Shown piece after piece: positions 44,361 through 53,796 of a DNA stretch of 64,000 nt; within the stretch, counting starts at the first letter, position 1; each line of letters opens with the position of its first letter. The position numbers were made by a program, and so were the translations under genes. Below the pieces are notes generated by a model that did not search any database, was not told the DNA's origin, and saw only the letters and a list, made by a program, of their open reading frames with translations. Where the stretch lies: positions 68,518 to 132,517 of the forward strand of contig RFSE01000001.1 in NCBI GenBank assembly GCA_009924135.1. Direction: 5' to 3'. This stretch comes from Pseudomonadota bacterium. GTDB taxonomy: Bacteria; Verrucomicrobiota; Verrucomicrobiia; Limisphaerales; SXTU01.

Positions 44361-44483
44361 CTACTTCTTCTTGACCGCCTGCTTCGCGGCTACGGCCTGC
44401 TGCTTCTTCTGGTTGGCGCTGCTGGCCTTGGACTCCTTTTGGGAGGACTTCTTCTGCGTGGCTTTGGGGGATTTATCGCCCAT
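44361..44483 (-). CDS. Tiny lysine-rich conserved protein (40 residues)
   Basis: The sequence begins MGDKSPKATQKKSSQKESKA and ends VAAKQAVKKK before TAG. It has 12 lysines and no aromatic residues, so it is probably disordered and nucleic-acid or ribosome associated by charge. From memory, the MGDKSPK start is a recurring signature of tiny proteins in Verrucomicrobia and some other phyla, which supports it as a real gene despite its length. The ATG at 44483 is the only sensible start. It is divergent from the oxidoreductase gene at 44661. Confidence 0.72.
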   Translation of the reverse strand: MGDKSPKATQKKSSQKESKASSANQKKQQAVAAKQAVKKK

Positions 44484-44660
44484 GGTATTGGTTTGTTACT
44501 GCGTTGACCCGTCGCCTGAATCGTAGTTTCTCCGGCGACTTGGACATACTGCCCATTTTTAGGAAACGTGTAAATGACGGACGCGGCATCAACAAGTCCC
44601 AGCTCCCCAGCCGTCACGTTGCAGTTGCCTTCATACCCGGCTTGCGCATCATGTCGCCCC

Positions 44661-46025
44661 ATGAATCCGACTGCTTCGGCTGAGACCTTGAATGACTTGA
44701 ACCGCCGTTCGTTTGTGCAACGCAGTTCCTTCGCCGCGATGCTCGCGGCGCTCGGGGCGGTGGAGTTGCGGGCGCAGACGCCTCCGGCTCCGGTGGAGAA
44801 GAAGGCGGCGTTCACGGTGAACATTGCCGTCATCGGACTCGGGCCTTGGGGGCGCGAGATTGTGAACGCGCTCGGGCGGATCAAGGAGGCGAAGGTCGTC
44901 GCCATCTGCGACACTTATCCGGCGATGCTCAAGCGTACCGGGGAGAACGCGCCTGCCGCAGCCAAGGAAAGCGATTACAAGAAGGTGCTCGCGGACAAAA
45001 ACGTGCAGGCCGTGGTCATCGCCACCCCCACGCACCAGCACAAGCAGCTCGTGACCGAGGCGCTGGCGGCCGGGAAGCACGTTTACTGCGAAGCCCCGCT
45101 GGCCCACACGGTGGAGGATGCGCGGGCCATCGCCGCCGCTGCGAAGGCCGCTCCCACTTCCGTCTTTCAGGCCGGGCTCCAGCTCCGCTCCGATACGCAG
45201 CGCCATTTCCTCATGCAGTTCATCCGCAGCGGTGCGATTGGCAAATACGTCTGCGCCCGCGCGCAGTGGCACAAGAAGCAAAGCTGGCGCCGGACCTCGC
45301 CCAACCACGATCGCGAAGAGGAGATCAACTGGCACCTCCGCCAGGAGCAAAGCGCCGGCCTCATCGGCGAGATTGGCATCCATCAGGTGGACAACAATTC
45401 GTGGTTTTTTCACGAGCTGCCGGTCGCCGTCACCGGCTTCGGCGGCGTCCTGAAATGGGAGGACGGTCGCACGGTGCCCGATACCGCGCAGTGCGTTTTC
45501 GAGTACGGGCACGGCGTGAACTTCATCTACGATGCCACGCTGGCCAACTCGTTCGACTCCGACTACGAAATGATCTACGGCGAGGATGCCGCCGTGATGA
45601 TGCGCGGGGGCAAGGCGTGGATGTTCAAGGAGTCCGATGCGCCCCTGCTCGGCTGGGAGGTTTATGCGCGCAAGGACAACTTCCACAAGGAGACCGGCAT
45701 CGCGCTCGTGGCGAATGCGACCAAACTCGTCGCCCAAGGCGATCAGGCGGAAGACAACACGCCCGCAATGACCACCTCCTTGCAGTCCGCGCTGGAAAGT
45801 TTCCTGACGAACGCCAACGAAGTCACCAACGCGGTTGAGGATTTCAAGGCCACGTTCGGTGACGCCGACAAGGCTGCCCTCACCAAGCACCTCGCCACCG
45901 TGCCGCGCCAGCCCGCCGCCGGCGCGCAGGAAGGCTTCGAGGCCACCGTCAGCGTGCTTAAGGCCAGCGAGGCCGTCGCCAAGAAGACGCGCATCGTTTA
46001 CTCGAAGGAGTGGTTCCAAATCTGA
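44661..46025 (+). CDS. Gfo/Idh/MocA-family oxidoreductase, Tat-exported
   Basis: 454 residues from the ATG at 44661 (an in-frame start 87 bp upstream is less likely). Tat signal: NRRSFVQRSSFAAMLAALGA. The NAD(P)-binding Rossmann part shows VNIAVIGLGPWGREIVNALG, VVAICDTYPAMLKRTG, and VVIATPTHQHKQLVTEALAA. The motif that normally reads E-K-P in this family, whose lysine is catalytic or structural, is here CEAPLAHT (Ala145). This may mean altered or lost activity. The C-terminal domain has SAGLIGEIGIHQVDNNSWFF. Such exported oxidoreductases accompany glycan-breakdown genes in Verrucomicrobia. It is the first gene of the plus-strand run reaching the window end. Confidence 0.9.
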   Translation: MNPTASAETLNDLNRRSFVQRSSFAAMLAALGAVELRAQTPPAPVEKKAAFTVNIAVIGLGPWGREIVNALGRIKEAKVVAICDTYPAMLKRTGENAPAAAKESDYKKVLADKNVQAVVIATPTHQHKQLVTEALAAGKHVYCEAPLAHTVEDARAIAAAAKAAPTSVFQAGLQLRSDTQRHFLMQFIRSGAIGKYVCARAQWHKKQSWRRTSPNHDREEEINWHLRQEQSAGLIGEIGIHQVDNNSWFFHELPVAVTGFGGVLKWEDGRTVPDTAQCVFEYGHGVNFIYDATLANSFDSDYEMIYGEDAAVMMRGGKAWMFKESDAPLLGWEVYARKDNFHKETGIALVANATKLVAQGDQAEDNTPAMTTSLQSALESFLTNANEVTNAVEDFKATFGDADKAALTKHLATVPRQPAAGAQEGFEATVSVLKASEAVAKKTRIVYSKEWFQI

Positions 46026-46035
46026 TGGGTTTTTG

Positions 46036-46266
46036 ATGCCGACCGGAGCCATCCATCCTGGCGGGTTGCCGCCGCAGACGGAGCGCAAGATTGCACTGCG
46101 GCTGGAGGCGTTGCTCGCCGAGAACGCCGTCGTACTGGCAAAGGCCGGCTGGTTCAAGCGACGGCGGCTCCAGTCCACCTTGGAGGCACAGGCTTTTCAG
46201 GAAGTGACCGGCTGTGACCGGCTGCAGTGGAATGCCACGCGCGTCGGAGGTTCAGTGATTCACTGA
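46036..46266 (+). CDS. Small hypothetical protein (76 residues)
   Basis: Begins MPTGAIHPGGLPPQTERKIA at 46036, 10 bp after the oxidoreductase stop. The central part is an amphipathic helix pair (RLEALLAENAVVLAKAGWFK, RRRLQSTLEAQAFQEVTG) and the end is WNATRVGGSVIH. There is no signal, no membrane span and no recognised domain. It is supported by position, spacing and helix-like composition, but it could be a chance frame in high-GC DNA. Confidence 0.4.
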   Translation: MPTGAIHPGGLPPQTERKIALRLEALLAENAVVLAKAGWFKRRRLQSTLEAQAFQEVTGCDRLQWNATRVGGSVIH

Positions 46267-46343
46267 CTGCGGCCTTTCGCCGGAATCGAATTCGGCGAAG
46301 CCGGGGCCAGCTCAAGGCGTCAGAACAGTTGTCAGCCGAAGCC

Positions 46344-47858
46344 ATGCATAATAACTCGCCCTTCCACCGGATCGCGCCGCAGTGGCCGCGCTCACGTCGC
46401 GAGTTCCTCTGGCAGAGCGGTGGCGGCCTCGGCGGCCTCGCCCTCGCGAGCCTGCTGGCTTCGGAAAAACCTGTGGGTGGCGAAGTCGCTTCCTCCATTC
46501 CGCATTCCGAATTCCGCACTCCGCATTTCCCGGCCAGGGCCAAACGCGTCGTCCAGCTCTTCATGGCCGGGGCGGCGAGCCACCTTGATCTCTTCGACTA
46601 CAAGCCCGAGCTGGTGAAACGCGATGGGCAGGCGAGCGATTTTGGCGAGTCGGTGGAGGCCTTTCAAAATGGCCTTGGCCCATGGAAGAAGCCGGTGTGG
46701 GAATTCCGGCCCTACGGGCAGTCAGGCAAGATGTTGAGCGATGCCGTCGCCGACCTCGGCCACGTCGCGGACGAACTGGCCTTCATCCACAACCTTGTGG
46801 GCAAGACCGGCGTCCATTCGCAGGCCACGCTGCTCCAGGCCACCGGCTTCAACCTTCCCGGGTTTCCCGGCGTAGGCAGTTGGGTCAGCTACGGACTCGG
46901 CACCGAGAACGAGAACCTCCCGACCTTTGTCGTGCTGCCGGACCACCGTGGTCTGGCCAGCAACGGCACGAAGAATTGGGACGCTGCATTTCTCCCGCAG
47001 CAGCACAGCGGCACGGTGATTTATCCTGGCACGGAGACGCCGATCGCCGACCTGTTTCCGCACAAGAACGGCGGGTTCGTCACCCGTGACAGTGAGGCCG
47101 CCGCGCACGCCGTGATGGCGCAGTTGAACCAGGCCCACGCGGCCGCACGCGAGGGCGATGGCCGGCTGGAGTCGCGCATCCGCAGCTACGAACTCGCCGC
47201 CCGGATGCAGCTTGCCGCGCCCGAGGCCCTCGATATTTCGAAGGAGCCGGAATACCTGTTGCGCGCCTACGGCATCAACAACTCCCGCAAGGAATGGCCC
47301 AAGGAGATCAACGCCGAGGAAGAGGCGGACATCTTCGGCCGCAAATGCCTGGTCGCCCGCCGGCTGTTGGAACGCGGCGTGCGGTTCGTGCAAATCTGGA
47401 GCGGCAACGACAACGGTTTTCCGCGTCGCAACTGGGATTCGCACGAGGACATCGAGCGCGACCACGGCCCGCTAGCCCGCGGCATGGCCCGTGGTGCCTC
47501 GGCGCTCATTCAGGACCTGAAACAGCGCGGTCTGCTGGAGGACACGATCATCCTCTGGACCACCGAGTTTGGCCGGATGCCCAGCACGCAAGGGGGCAGG
47601 GGACGAGATCATAATCCCTTCGTCTTCACCAACTGGCTCTGCGGCGGCGGCATCAAGCGCGGCACCACGCACGGCGAGAGCGACCAGTGGGGCTACAAGC
47701 CGCTGCATCGTAACGCCCCGACGACCTGCTACGACATCCACGCCACGATGCTCCATCTCCTCGGCATGGATCATACGAAGCTGACCTTCCGGCATAACGG
47801 CATCGACCGCCGGCTCACGGATGTTCACGGCGAGATCATCAAGGAATTGCTGGCGTGA
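46344..47858 (+). CDS. DUF1501 domain-containing exported protein (copy 2), with repeat-derived linker
   Basis: 504 residues from the ATG at 46344. Tat signal: SRREFLWQSGGGLGGLALAS. The linker after it (residues about 51-62) is encoded by a CATTCCG-family repeat and reads SIPHSEFRTPHF. The DUF1501 domain starts KRVVQLFMAGAASHLDLFDY and includes QATGFNLPGFPGVGSWVSYG, WDSHEDIERDHGPLARGMAR, LWTTEFGRMPSTQGGRGRDH, YKPLHRNAPTTCYDIHATML and the typical end GIDRRLTDVHGEIIKELLA. Its fold is alkaline-phosphatase-like and its substrate unknown; in the phylum it often accompanies DUF1549/DUF1553 proteins, as here. The next gene starts 34 bp on. Confidence 0.92.
   Translation: MHNNSPFHRIAPQWPRSRREFLWQSGGGLGGLALASLLASEKPVGGEVASSIPHSEFRTPHFPARAKRVVQLFMAGAASHLDLFDYKPELVKRDGQASDFGESVEAFQNGLGPWKKPVWEFRPYGQSGKMLSDAVADLGHVADELAFIHNLVGKTGVHSQATLLQATGFNLPGFPGVGSWVSYGLGTENENLPTFVVLPDHRGLASNGTKNWDAAFLPQQHSGTVIYPGTETPIADLFPHKNGGFVTRDSEAAAHAVMAQLNQAHAAAREGDGRLESRIRSYELAARMQLAAPEALDISKEPEYLLRAYGINNSRKEWPKEINAEEEADIFGRKCLVARRLLERGVRFVQIWSGNDNGFPRRNWDSHEDIERDHGPLARGMARGASALIQDLKQRGLLEDTIILWTTEFGRMPSTQGGRGRDHNPFVFTNWLCGGGIKRGTTHGESDQWGYKPLHRNAPTTCYDIHATMLHLLGMDHTKLTFRHNGIDRRLTDVHGEIIKELLA
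46495..46530. repeat. In-frame CATTCCG-family repeat inside the DUF1501 gene
   Basis: About 36 bp of degenerate ATTCCGC units (CATTCCGCATTCCGAATTCC and following) at the junction of Tat signal and mature domain. It keeps the frame. Only one arm is present. The same family, with a short inverted arm, lies at 54954-55017. Confidence 0.85.
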
Positions 47859-47892
47859 GGGCAGGTCTCACACCTCGCGATCAGGCTCAATT

Positions 47893-49302
47893 ATGAAGGG
47901 AATTTCACTCACCCGCCGGGACTGGCTGACCACGACCGCGCTCGGGACCACCGCACTGGCCACCGCGCGGTTTTCCTTCGCCGCCGAACCCGCTCAACCG
48001 CTCCCGCTCGGTTCACGTCGCGAGCTGTTTCTGGACGATTACCTCATTGCGAAGCTCGATGGCGCGGCGCTGCACGCCCACCAGCCCGAGCCGCGTGACG
48101 TGGTCATCACCTGTGACGCGCCGTGGGAGGGAAACACCTCGGCCTACTTCACGATCTTCGCCGATGATGACCGGTTCCGGATGTATTATCGGGGCGCGCA
48201 CTGGAACGAGACGGCGAAGAAGGAGGCGCATCCGGAGTTTGCGTGTTACGCGGAAAGCCGCGATGGACTGACCTTTACCAAACCCAAACTCGGCCTCCAT
48301 GAGTTCAATGGTGCGAAGGAGAACAACATCGTCCTCACCGGTACCGGAACGCACTGCTTCTCGGCGTTCAAGGACGGCAATCCCGCCGCCCCCGCAGCGG
48401 CGCGCTACAAGGCGGTGTCCGCCGTGTTTAAGAAGGGGCTGTACGCCTACCAATCGCCCGATGGGGTCCAGTGGTCGTGGGTGAAGCAGACCCCGGTCAT
48501 CACGGACGGTGCGTTTGATTCGCAGAACCTCGCGTTTTGGGACGCCGCGCGCGGCGAGTACCGGGCCTATTGGCGCATCTTCGCCAACGGCGTACGGGCC
48601 ATCCGCACCGCGACTTCGAGGGACTTTCTGGTCTGGGAGAACCAGGCCGACCTGCGGTTCGTGGATTCACCGGCCGAGCATCTTTACACCAACGCGGTGA
48701 TGCCGTACGCGCGTGCGCCGCATCTGTTCATCGGCTTTCCCACGCGCTTCCAACCGAAGCATGAGCAGGTCGAGCCGGTGTTCATGAGCAGCCGCGACGG
48801 CGTGCTGTTCAAGCGCTGGCCGGAACCGCTCATCCCCATCACCGCCCCCAAGGATCGCGACGGCAATCGCAGCAACTACATGACCTGGGCCCTGCTGCAA
48901 CTGCCCGGACAGGATCGCGAATTGTCAGTGTATGCCACCGAGGCCTACTACACCGGCCCCGGCAGCCGCGTGCGACGTTTCGTGTTTCGCACGGATGGTT
49001 TCGTCTCGGTGCGGTCCAGTGCCGGGGGCGGGACTCTGCTCACCAAGCCGTTCACTTTTACCGGCGCGAAGCTGGCGCTCAACCTCGCCAGCAAAGGTGC
49101 GACGCGGGTCGAATTGCAGGACGCAGACGGCAAGCCACTGCCGGGTTTTGGACTGGCCGATTGTGCTCCCATCACCGGCGACTTCATTGACCATACGGTG
49201 AGCTGGCGCGGAGGCACTCTGGCTGCGCACGCCGGCCGGCCGGTTCGCCTGAAATTTGAACTCAAGGACGCCGATTTGTTTGCGATAAAGTTTAACGCGT
49301 AA
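47893..49302 (+). CDS. Exported GH32/GH43-like five-bladed propeller protein
   Basis: 469 residues from the ATG at 47893. Tat signal: TRRDWLTTTALGTTALATAR. The mature part opens RRELFLDDYLIAKLDG, then CDAPWEGNTSAYFTIFADDD, FRMYYRGAHWNETAKKEAHP, and three sugar-hydrolase-type turns (ESRDGLTFTKP, QSPDGVQWSWVK, SSRDGVLFKRWP). This is the recurring start of verrucomicrobial and planctomycetal proteins annotated as glycosyl hydrolase family 32-like. The two Asp of LFLDDYLI and a later Glu are candidate catalytic residues, not proven. A beta-sandwich tail (GGTLLTKPFTFTGAKLALNL) resembles the GH32 C-terminal module. The VanX-type gene follows after 2 bp. Confidence 0.8.
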   Translation: MKGISLTRRDWLTTTALGTTALATARFSFAAEPAQPLPLGSRRELFLDDYLIAKLDGAALHAHQPEPRDVVITCDAPWEGNTSAYFTIFADDDRFRMYYRGAHWNETAKKEAHPEFACYAESRDGLTFTKPKLGLHEFNGAKENNIVLTGTGTHCFSAFKDGNPAAPAAARYKAVSAVFKKGLYAYQSPDGVQWSWVKQTPVITDGAFDSQNLAFWDAARGEYRAYWRIFANGVRAIRTATSRDFLVWENQADLRFVDSPAEHLYTNAVMPYARAPHLFIGFPTRFQPKHEQVEPVFMSSRDGVLFKRWPEPLIPITAPKDRDGNRSNYMTWALLQLPGQDRELSVYATEAYYTGPGSRVRRFVFRTDGFVSVRSSAGGGTLLTKPFTFTGAKLALNLASKGATRVELQDADGKPLPGFGLADCAPITGDFIDHTVSWRGGTLAAHAGRPVRLKFELKDADLFAIKFNA

Positions 49303-49304
49303 CC

Positions 49305-50159
49305 ATGCCCACCCACCCTGATGACGCCGCGCGCCGCGCCTACTGGGCGGAGCAAATGGAACTCGGCTACGAACTGGTCCAACGCGCCCTGACGTTCGAA
49401 GTCCAAGAATGCGGGGAGGGTTTTGCCTCGCTGCCGGAGGCGGCCCAGTCCGCCGGCATCGAGATGCTGTTCTCGCAATCCAAGATTGCCGGGGACCTTG
49501 ACCGCGTGTTTTTTATGCGGGAGCGCTTGGTGCGCGACGTAATGGCCGTGGGCCGGGCCATGAACGAGCGCGGCTGGATTCTGAAAATCGAGGATGCTTA
49601 CCGTTCGTTGGAGATGCAGGGCCAGCTCGTGCGCAAGCCCGAGGTCTTTGATGCCGTGTTGCGCAAGTGCATCTGGGAAAATGGCGGCGTCATGCCGACG
49701 GTTGAGTTTATTGCCCGGCGTGCGCTGGTCCTGGTCGCCAACGTCCCCAAGATCGGCACCCACATGTCCGGCTCGGCCATTGACGTTTCGGTCTTCCGTC
49801 GCGAGGACGGTTCCGAAGTCTGGCGCGGCAATGCTTATCTCGAAATGAGCGAACGCACCCCGATGCGTTCGCCCTTCATTGCTCCAGCGGATTTGGCGAA
49901 CCGGCTCGAAATCACCGCGATGCTGGAGGCGCAGGGGTTCATTCACTTTCCGTTCGAGTTCTGGCACTTCAACCAGGGCGATGCCCTTGGGCATCTCGTG
50001 CGCGGCCTGCCCGCGCCCGTGCGTTACGGGGCCGTCCACTGGGATGCGAAGACCAACCGCGTGACGCCGTGTGAGAATCCGCTGACGCCGCTGAACCCGC
50101 TCGACGCCTTCGAGCGCGAGATCACTGCCGCGATGGAACGTGCGGAGAGGCAGCAATAA
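49305..50159 (+). CDS. M15-family D-Ala-D-Ala dipeptidase (VanX-like)
   Basis: 284 residues, without an obvious signal peptide. Zinc-site motifs are complete: GTHMSGSAIDVSVF with His153 and Asp160 seven residues apart, and FEFWHFNQGD with Glu218 and His221; VanX has the same spacing. The upstream EDAYRSLEMQ supplies the catalytic arginine. It should cut D-Ala-D-Ala or related peptidoglycan fragments. Length is longer than VanX (about 200) because of an N-terminal helical part. Its place between two exported glycan-related genes is odd; it may recycle murein fragments. It starts 2 bp after the preceding stop and is followed after 13 bp. Confidence 0.88.
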   Translation: MPTHPDDAARRAYWAEQMELGYELVQRALTFEVQECGEGFASLPEAAQSAGIEMLFSQSKIAGDLDRVFFMRERLVRDVMAVGRAMNERGWILKIEDAYRSLEMQGQLVRKPEVFDAVLRKCIWENGGVMPTVEFIARRALVLVANVPKIGTHMSGSAIDVSVFRREDGSEVWRGNAYLEMSERTPMRSPFIAPADLANRLEITAMLEAQGFIHFPFEFWHFNQGDALGHLVRGLPAPVRYGAVHWDAKTNRVTPCENPLTPLNPLDAFEREITAAMERAERQQ

Positions 50160-50172
50160 TCTGTTCGTCTCG

Positions 50173-51486
50173 ATGAAACTAAGTCTTCTCCTCCTCGCCG
50201 CCTTAGGGCTCATCGCGACGTCCAGCTTCGCGGCGGCTCCGGTTCCGTTGGAATTCACGGTGAAGCTGGAAACGGTGCTGAAGCACGACGACGGCAAGTT
50301 CCTCTGGTTTCATCCGCGTGCTGCCGCCATCCCCGGTCCCGATGCAGCCTCTCCGGGAGCCGTGATGACGATCCAAAAGCATCTCAAGGTCTCAGACTAC
50401 TATTCGGGCCTGCATGTGATGACTCGGGCGACGCCCACCGCGCCGTGGCTGGGACCGTTGCTGCCGCCCGAGCTGGACTGGAAACAGCAGCCTGATGGGG
50501 TGACGATCAGCGTGGCGGATGTGACCCCGGGCTGGCATGCGCCGACGGGCCGGCTCCTCGCCATCGGCTGCCAGGTTCGCTACAGTTTGAAGGGCAAACA
50601 GCTTGATGACGTCAAGCGGGCGCACCAGACGGTCTATGCCGTGCTCGAACCGAAGTCGGGCAAGTGGTCGCCGTGGCAGGTGTTGGAAATGCCGGAGGCC
50701 GAAGAATTCAATTTCGCCCGCAACGCCTGCGCCCAATGGCTGGTGCGGGCCGGCGGCAGCTTGCTCGTGCCGCTCTACATCGGGCGGAGTGCGAAGGACC
50801 GGTTCAGCACGACGGTGGCAGAGTGTCGGTTCGACGGAACGAAGCTGACTTACCAGCGCCACGGCACGGTACTGCGGCTGCCCGTTGCACGCGGGCTTTA
50901 CGAACCATCGCTCGTCGCGTTTCAAGGACGTTACTTCCTCACCCTGCGCAACGATGTGCGCGGCTACGTGAGTGTGAGTGAGGACGGCCTCAATTTTGCC
51001 GAGCCAAAGCCGTGGCTCTTCGATGACGGCGCCGAATTGGGCAGCTACAACACGCAGGCGCACTGGCTCGCGCACAGCGACGGGCTTTTCCTCGTTTACA
51101 CCCGGCGGGGCGCGAACAACGACCACATCATCCGCCACCGTGCCCCGCTGTTCATCGCACAGGTGGACCCCGCCACACTCCGGGTCGTGCGGGCCACTGA
51201 AAAGGTGGTCGTGCCTGAACGGGGCGCAGAACTCGGCAACTTTGGCTGCAACCCGTTTAGTGCAACTGAATCCTGGGTAACCGTGTCCGAGGGGTTGTTC
51301 ATGAAGGATTCGAAGCAACGCGGCGCTGAAGGTGCGACCTTTGTGGCCCGCATCCTCTGGGCGAAGCCGAACCGGCTCGTCAGCGCGACTTCCGGACCCG
51401 CAGACCACCGTGCTTCGACCGCACGCGCCGATCTTAAGCCCCGTATTCCAGATCCAACCATTGCTGAGGCTTCGATCCGCCCATGA
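50173..51486 (+). CDS. Exported sialidase-superfamily (BNR-like) protein
   Basis: 437 residues from the ATG at 50173. Signal: [20 protein letters not shown]. The mature part has [20 protein letters not shown], a form of the FRIP-like start seen in sialidase-type propellers, followed by [55 protein letters not shown] (one Asp-box-like turn) and [20 protein letters not shown]. An EPSL motif of this kind is frequent in glycosidase propellers. The substrate is unknown. The stop TGA overlaps the ATG of the next gene (ATGA at 51483-51486). Confidence 0.82.
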   Translation: MKLSLLLLAALGLIATSSFAAAPVPLEFTVKLETVLKHDDGKFLWFHPRAAAIPGPDAASPGAVMTIQKHLKVSDYYSGLHVMTRATPTAPWLGPLLPPELDWKQQPDGVTISVADVTPGWHAPTGRLLAIGCQVRYSLKGKQLDDVKRAHQTVYAVLEPKSGKWSPWQVLEMPEAEEFNFARNACAQWLVRAGGSLLVPLYIGRSAKDRFSTTVAECRFDGTKLTYQRHGTVLRLPVARGLYEPSLVAFQGRYFLTLRNDVRGYVSVSEDGLNFAEPKPWLFDDGAELGSYNTQAHWLAHSDGLFLVYTRRGANNDHIIRHRAPLFIAQVDPATLRVVRATEKVVVPERGAELGNFGCNPFSATESWVTVSEGLFMKDSKQRGAEGATFVARILWAKPNRLVSATSGPADHRASTARADLKPRIPDPTIAEASIRP

Positions 51487-53789
51487 AATATATAAACCTT
51501 TTCACCGGACTGCTGCTTTGTCTCGTCAGCCACTGCGCCCTGGCGGCCAGTCAAACCTACGATCTGGTCATTTATGGTGGTACATCGGCGGGCGTTGCGG
51601 CAGCGGTGCAGGCCAAGCGCATGGGCAAGACCGTGGTGTTGATCGAACCGACCCGCCGGATTGGGGGCCTGAGCACGGGCGGTCTGGGCCAGACCGACAT
51701 TGGCAACAAGGCAGCCATCGGTGGCATCGCCCGCGAATTTTATCAGGGCATCAAGCGCCACTACGACGATCCCGCCGCTTGGAAATGGCAGGCCCAGGTA
51801 CTTTACCGCGATGGTGGACAAACGCGCACTGACACCGGCGAAGCGACCCGCTGGACGTTCGAGCCTAGTGCTGCCCTGCGCGTATTTTCGGACTGGGTCC
51901 GCACCAACCAGATCGAAGTCATCTATGGCGAGCGACTCGAACGGGCCGCCGGGGTGACCCTTTCGAAGTCTTCCCCGCCTCGCATCGAAGTCATCCGCAT
52001 GGAGTCCGGCAAGGCCTTTCACGGACGTATGTTCATGGATGCCACTTACGAGGGCGACTTGATGGCCTCCGCCAAAGTCACTTATACCGTCGGGCGGGAG
52101 GCCAATGCCCGTTATGGCGAGACCCTGAACGGCATTCAGCCTGCTCAAGCCCGCTTTCATCAACTCGTCAAAGGGGTGAGCCCTTACGTAAAACCCGGCG
52201 ATCCCGCCAGTGGTTTACTGCCGCATATCAATCTCAACGGCCCTGGGAAGGAAGGCGACGGTGATCAGCGGGTCCAAGCCTATTGCTTCCGCATGTGCCT
52301 CACCGACCATCCGGACAATCGCATTCCCTTCCACAAGCCCGAAGGCTATGTCGAGCTTTGGTACGAGCTGCTGTTACGCAATTACGAGGCAGGTGAAAAG
52401 GCGCCCCCTTGGATTAATGCCTCCATGCCCAATCGTAAAACAGACACGAACAACCGCCTGGGCGTTTCTACCGACTTCATCGGCCAGAACTATGGTTACC
52501 CCGAAGCCACGTACGCCGAGCGCGAACGGATCGCCGCCCAGCACCGTCTCTATCAGCAGGGCTTGATGTGGACGCTCGCGAATCATCCCCGTATTCCTGA
52601 AGCCATCCGGCACGAAGTGGGGCGATCGGGCATGTGCAAGGATGAGTTCAAGGAGGGCAATGGCTGGCAGGAGCAACTTTACATCCGCGAGGCCCGTCGC
52701 ATGGTCGCCGACTTGGTCATGACGCAACACCACTGCCAGGGCCGTGAGGTTGCCGCTCAGCCAGTCGGCCTTGCCGCGTACACCATGGATTCGCACCACC
52801 AGCAGCGTTACATCGACGCCGATGGCCACGTCCGCAACGAAGGGGATGTCGAAGTTGGCGGGTTCCCGCCTTATCCCATTGGTTTCCGGGCCATCGTGCC
52901 GAAAGCAGCAGAGTGTGCCAACCTGCTCGTGCCCGCCTGCCTCTCCGCTTCGCACATTGCCTTCGGCAGCATCCGGATGGAACCGGTCTTCATGGTTCTG
53001 GGCCAGTCTGCCGCCACCGCTGCGGCCCACGCGATTGATGAAAATGTTGCGGTGCAGCAGATCAACCAGCCCAAGTTTCGCGCCCGGCTGGAAGCCGACC
53101 ACCAGGTGCTCGCGTGGGCCAGTCCAGTCAAGCCCGCCTCGACGCCCGTTCCTGCACCTAAAAAGTTTCGGGTCGTCACGCTGGGCGATTCGATCACCAA
53201 GGGCGTGCGCCCCGGTGTGAAGGCTGCCGAAACCTTTGCCGCAAGGTTGGAGTCGGGCTTGCGTGCGGATGGGATTGAGGCATCGGTGGTGAATGTCGGC
53301 ATCGGCGGTGAGCGGACGGACCAGGCCTTGCGTCGGCTGGCCAAGGATGTCCTCGCGCAGCAACCATCCCTCGTCACCATCATGTATGGCACCAACGACA
53401 GCTACGTGGATCAGGGCAAAAGCGCCACGCGCATCACCGTGGAAGAGTATCGGGCCAACCTCGTCCGGCTGGTGGCTGAATTGCGCGCCGCCGGAGTCAC
53501 GCCCGTGCTGATGACCGAACCGCGTTGGGGCAAAACCGCGAAATTGAACGGCGTTGGCGAGCATCCCAACGTGCGACTTGAGGCCTATGTCGCTGCTTGT
53601 CGCTCCGTCGCTCAGGAAAAGCAGGTGCCGCTGGTGGACCACTACCAGCACTGGAACACTGCTGAAAAGAAGGGCGCTGACATCGGAGCCTGGACCACCG
53701 ATCAGTGCCATCCGAATCCGCAGGGACACCGTGTACTTGCTGAACTCATGCTGCCGGTGGTTCGCACGGCGCTGCCCAAACCCCGTTGA
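51483..53789 (+). CDS. Fusion of FAD-dependent oxidoreductase and SGNH/GDSL hydrolase, exported
   Basis: 768 residues. Signal: [20 protein letters not shown]. The N-terminal FAD domain has the dinucleotide motif [20 protein letters not shown] and [20 protein letters not shown], and then [20 protein letters not shown], typical of the exported FAD-oxidoreductase family common in Verrucomicrobia. From residue about 564 an SGNH hydrolase begins: VTLGDSIT (block I Ser), [11 protein letters not shown] (block II Gly), MYGTNDSYV (block III Asn) and [11 protein letters not shown] (block V Asp-x-x-His). All four SGNH blocks are intact. This suggests coupled oxidation and deacylation of one sugar substrate. 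It overlaps the gene before it by 4 bp. Confidence 0.92.
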   Translation: MKYINLFTGLLLCLVSHCALAASQTYDLVIYGGTSAGVAAAVQAKRMGKTVVLIEPTRRIGGLSTGGLGQTDIGNKAAIGGIAREFYQGIKRHYDDPAAWKWQAQVLYRDGGQTRTDTGEATRWTFEPSAALRVFSDWVRTNQIEVIYGERLERAAGVTLSKSSPPRIEVIRMESGKAFHGRMFMDATYEGDLMASAKVTYTVGREANARYGETLNGIQPAQARFHQLVKGVSPYVKPGDPASGLLPHINLNGPGKEGDGDQRVQAYCFRMCLTDHPDNRIPFHKPEGYVELWYELLLRNYEAGEKAPPWINASMPNRKTDTNNRLGVSTDFIGQNYGYPEATYAERERIAAQHRLYQQGLMWTLANHPRIPEAIRHEVGRSGMCKDEFKEGNGWQEQLYIREARRMVADLVMTQHHCQGREVAAQPVGLAAYTMDSHHQQRYIDADGHVRNEGDVEVGGFPPYPIGFRAIVPKAAECANLLVPACLSASHIAFGSIRMEPVFMVLGQSAATAAAHAIDENVAVQQINQPKFRARLEADHQVLAWASPVKPASTPVPAPKKFRVVTLGDSITKGVRPGVKAAETFAARLESGLRADGIEASVVNVGIGGERTDQALRRLAKDVLAQQPSLVTIMYGTNDSYVDQGKSATRITVEEYRANLVRLVAELRAAGVTPVLMTEPRWGKTAKLNGVGEHPNVRLEAYVAACRSVAQEKQVPLVDHYQHWNTAEKKGADIGAWTTDQCHPNPQGHRVLAELMLPVVRTALPKPR

Positions 53790-53796
53790 TTCACCG

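Noticed and set aside
44390-44914. Minus-strand frame of 174 codons overlapping the tiny Lys-rich gene and the oxidoreductase start
   Set aside because: A middle part (VIYTFPKNGQYVQVAGETTI) looks protein-like, but the frame overlaps two better-supported genes, has no plausible start context and ends in Arg/Pro-rich sequence.
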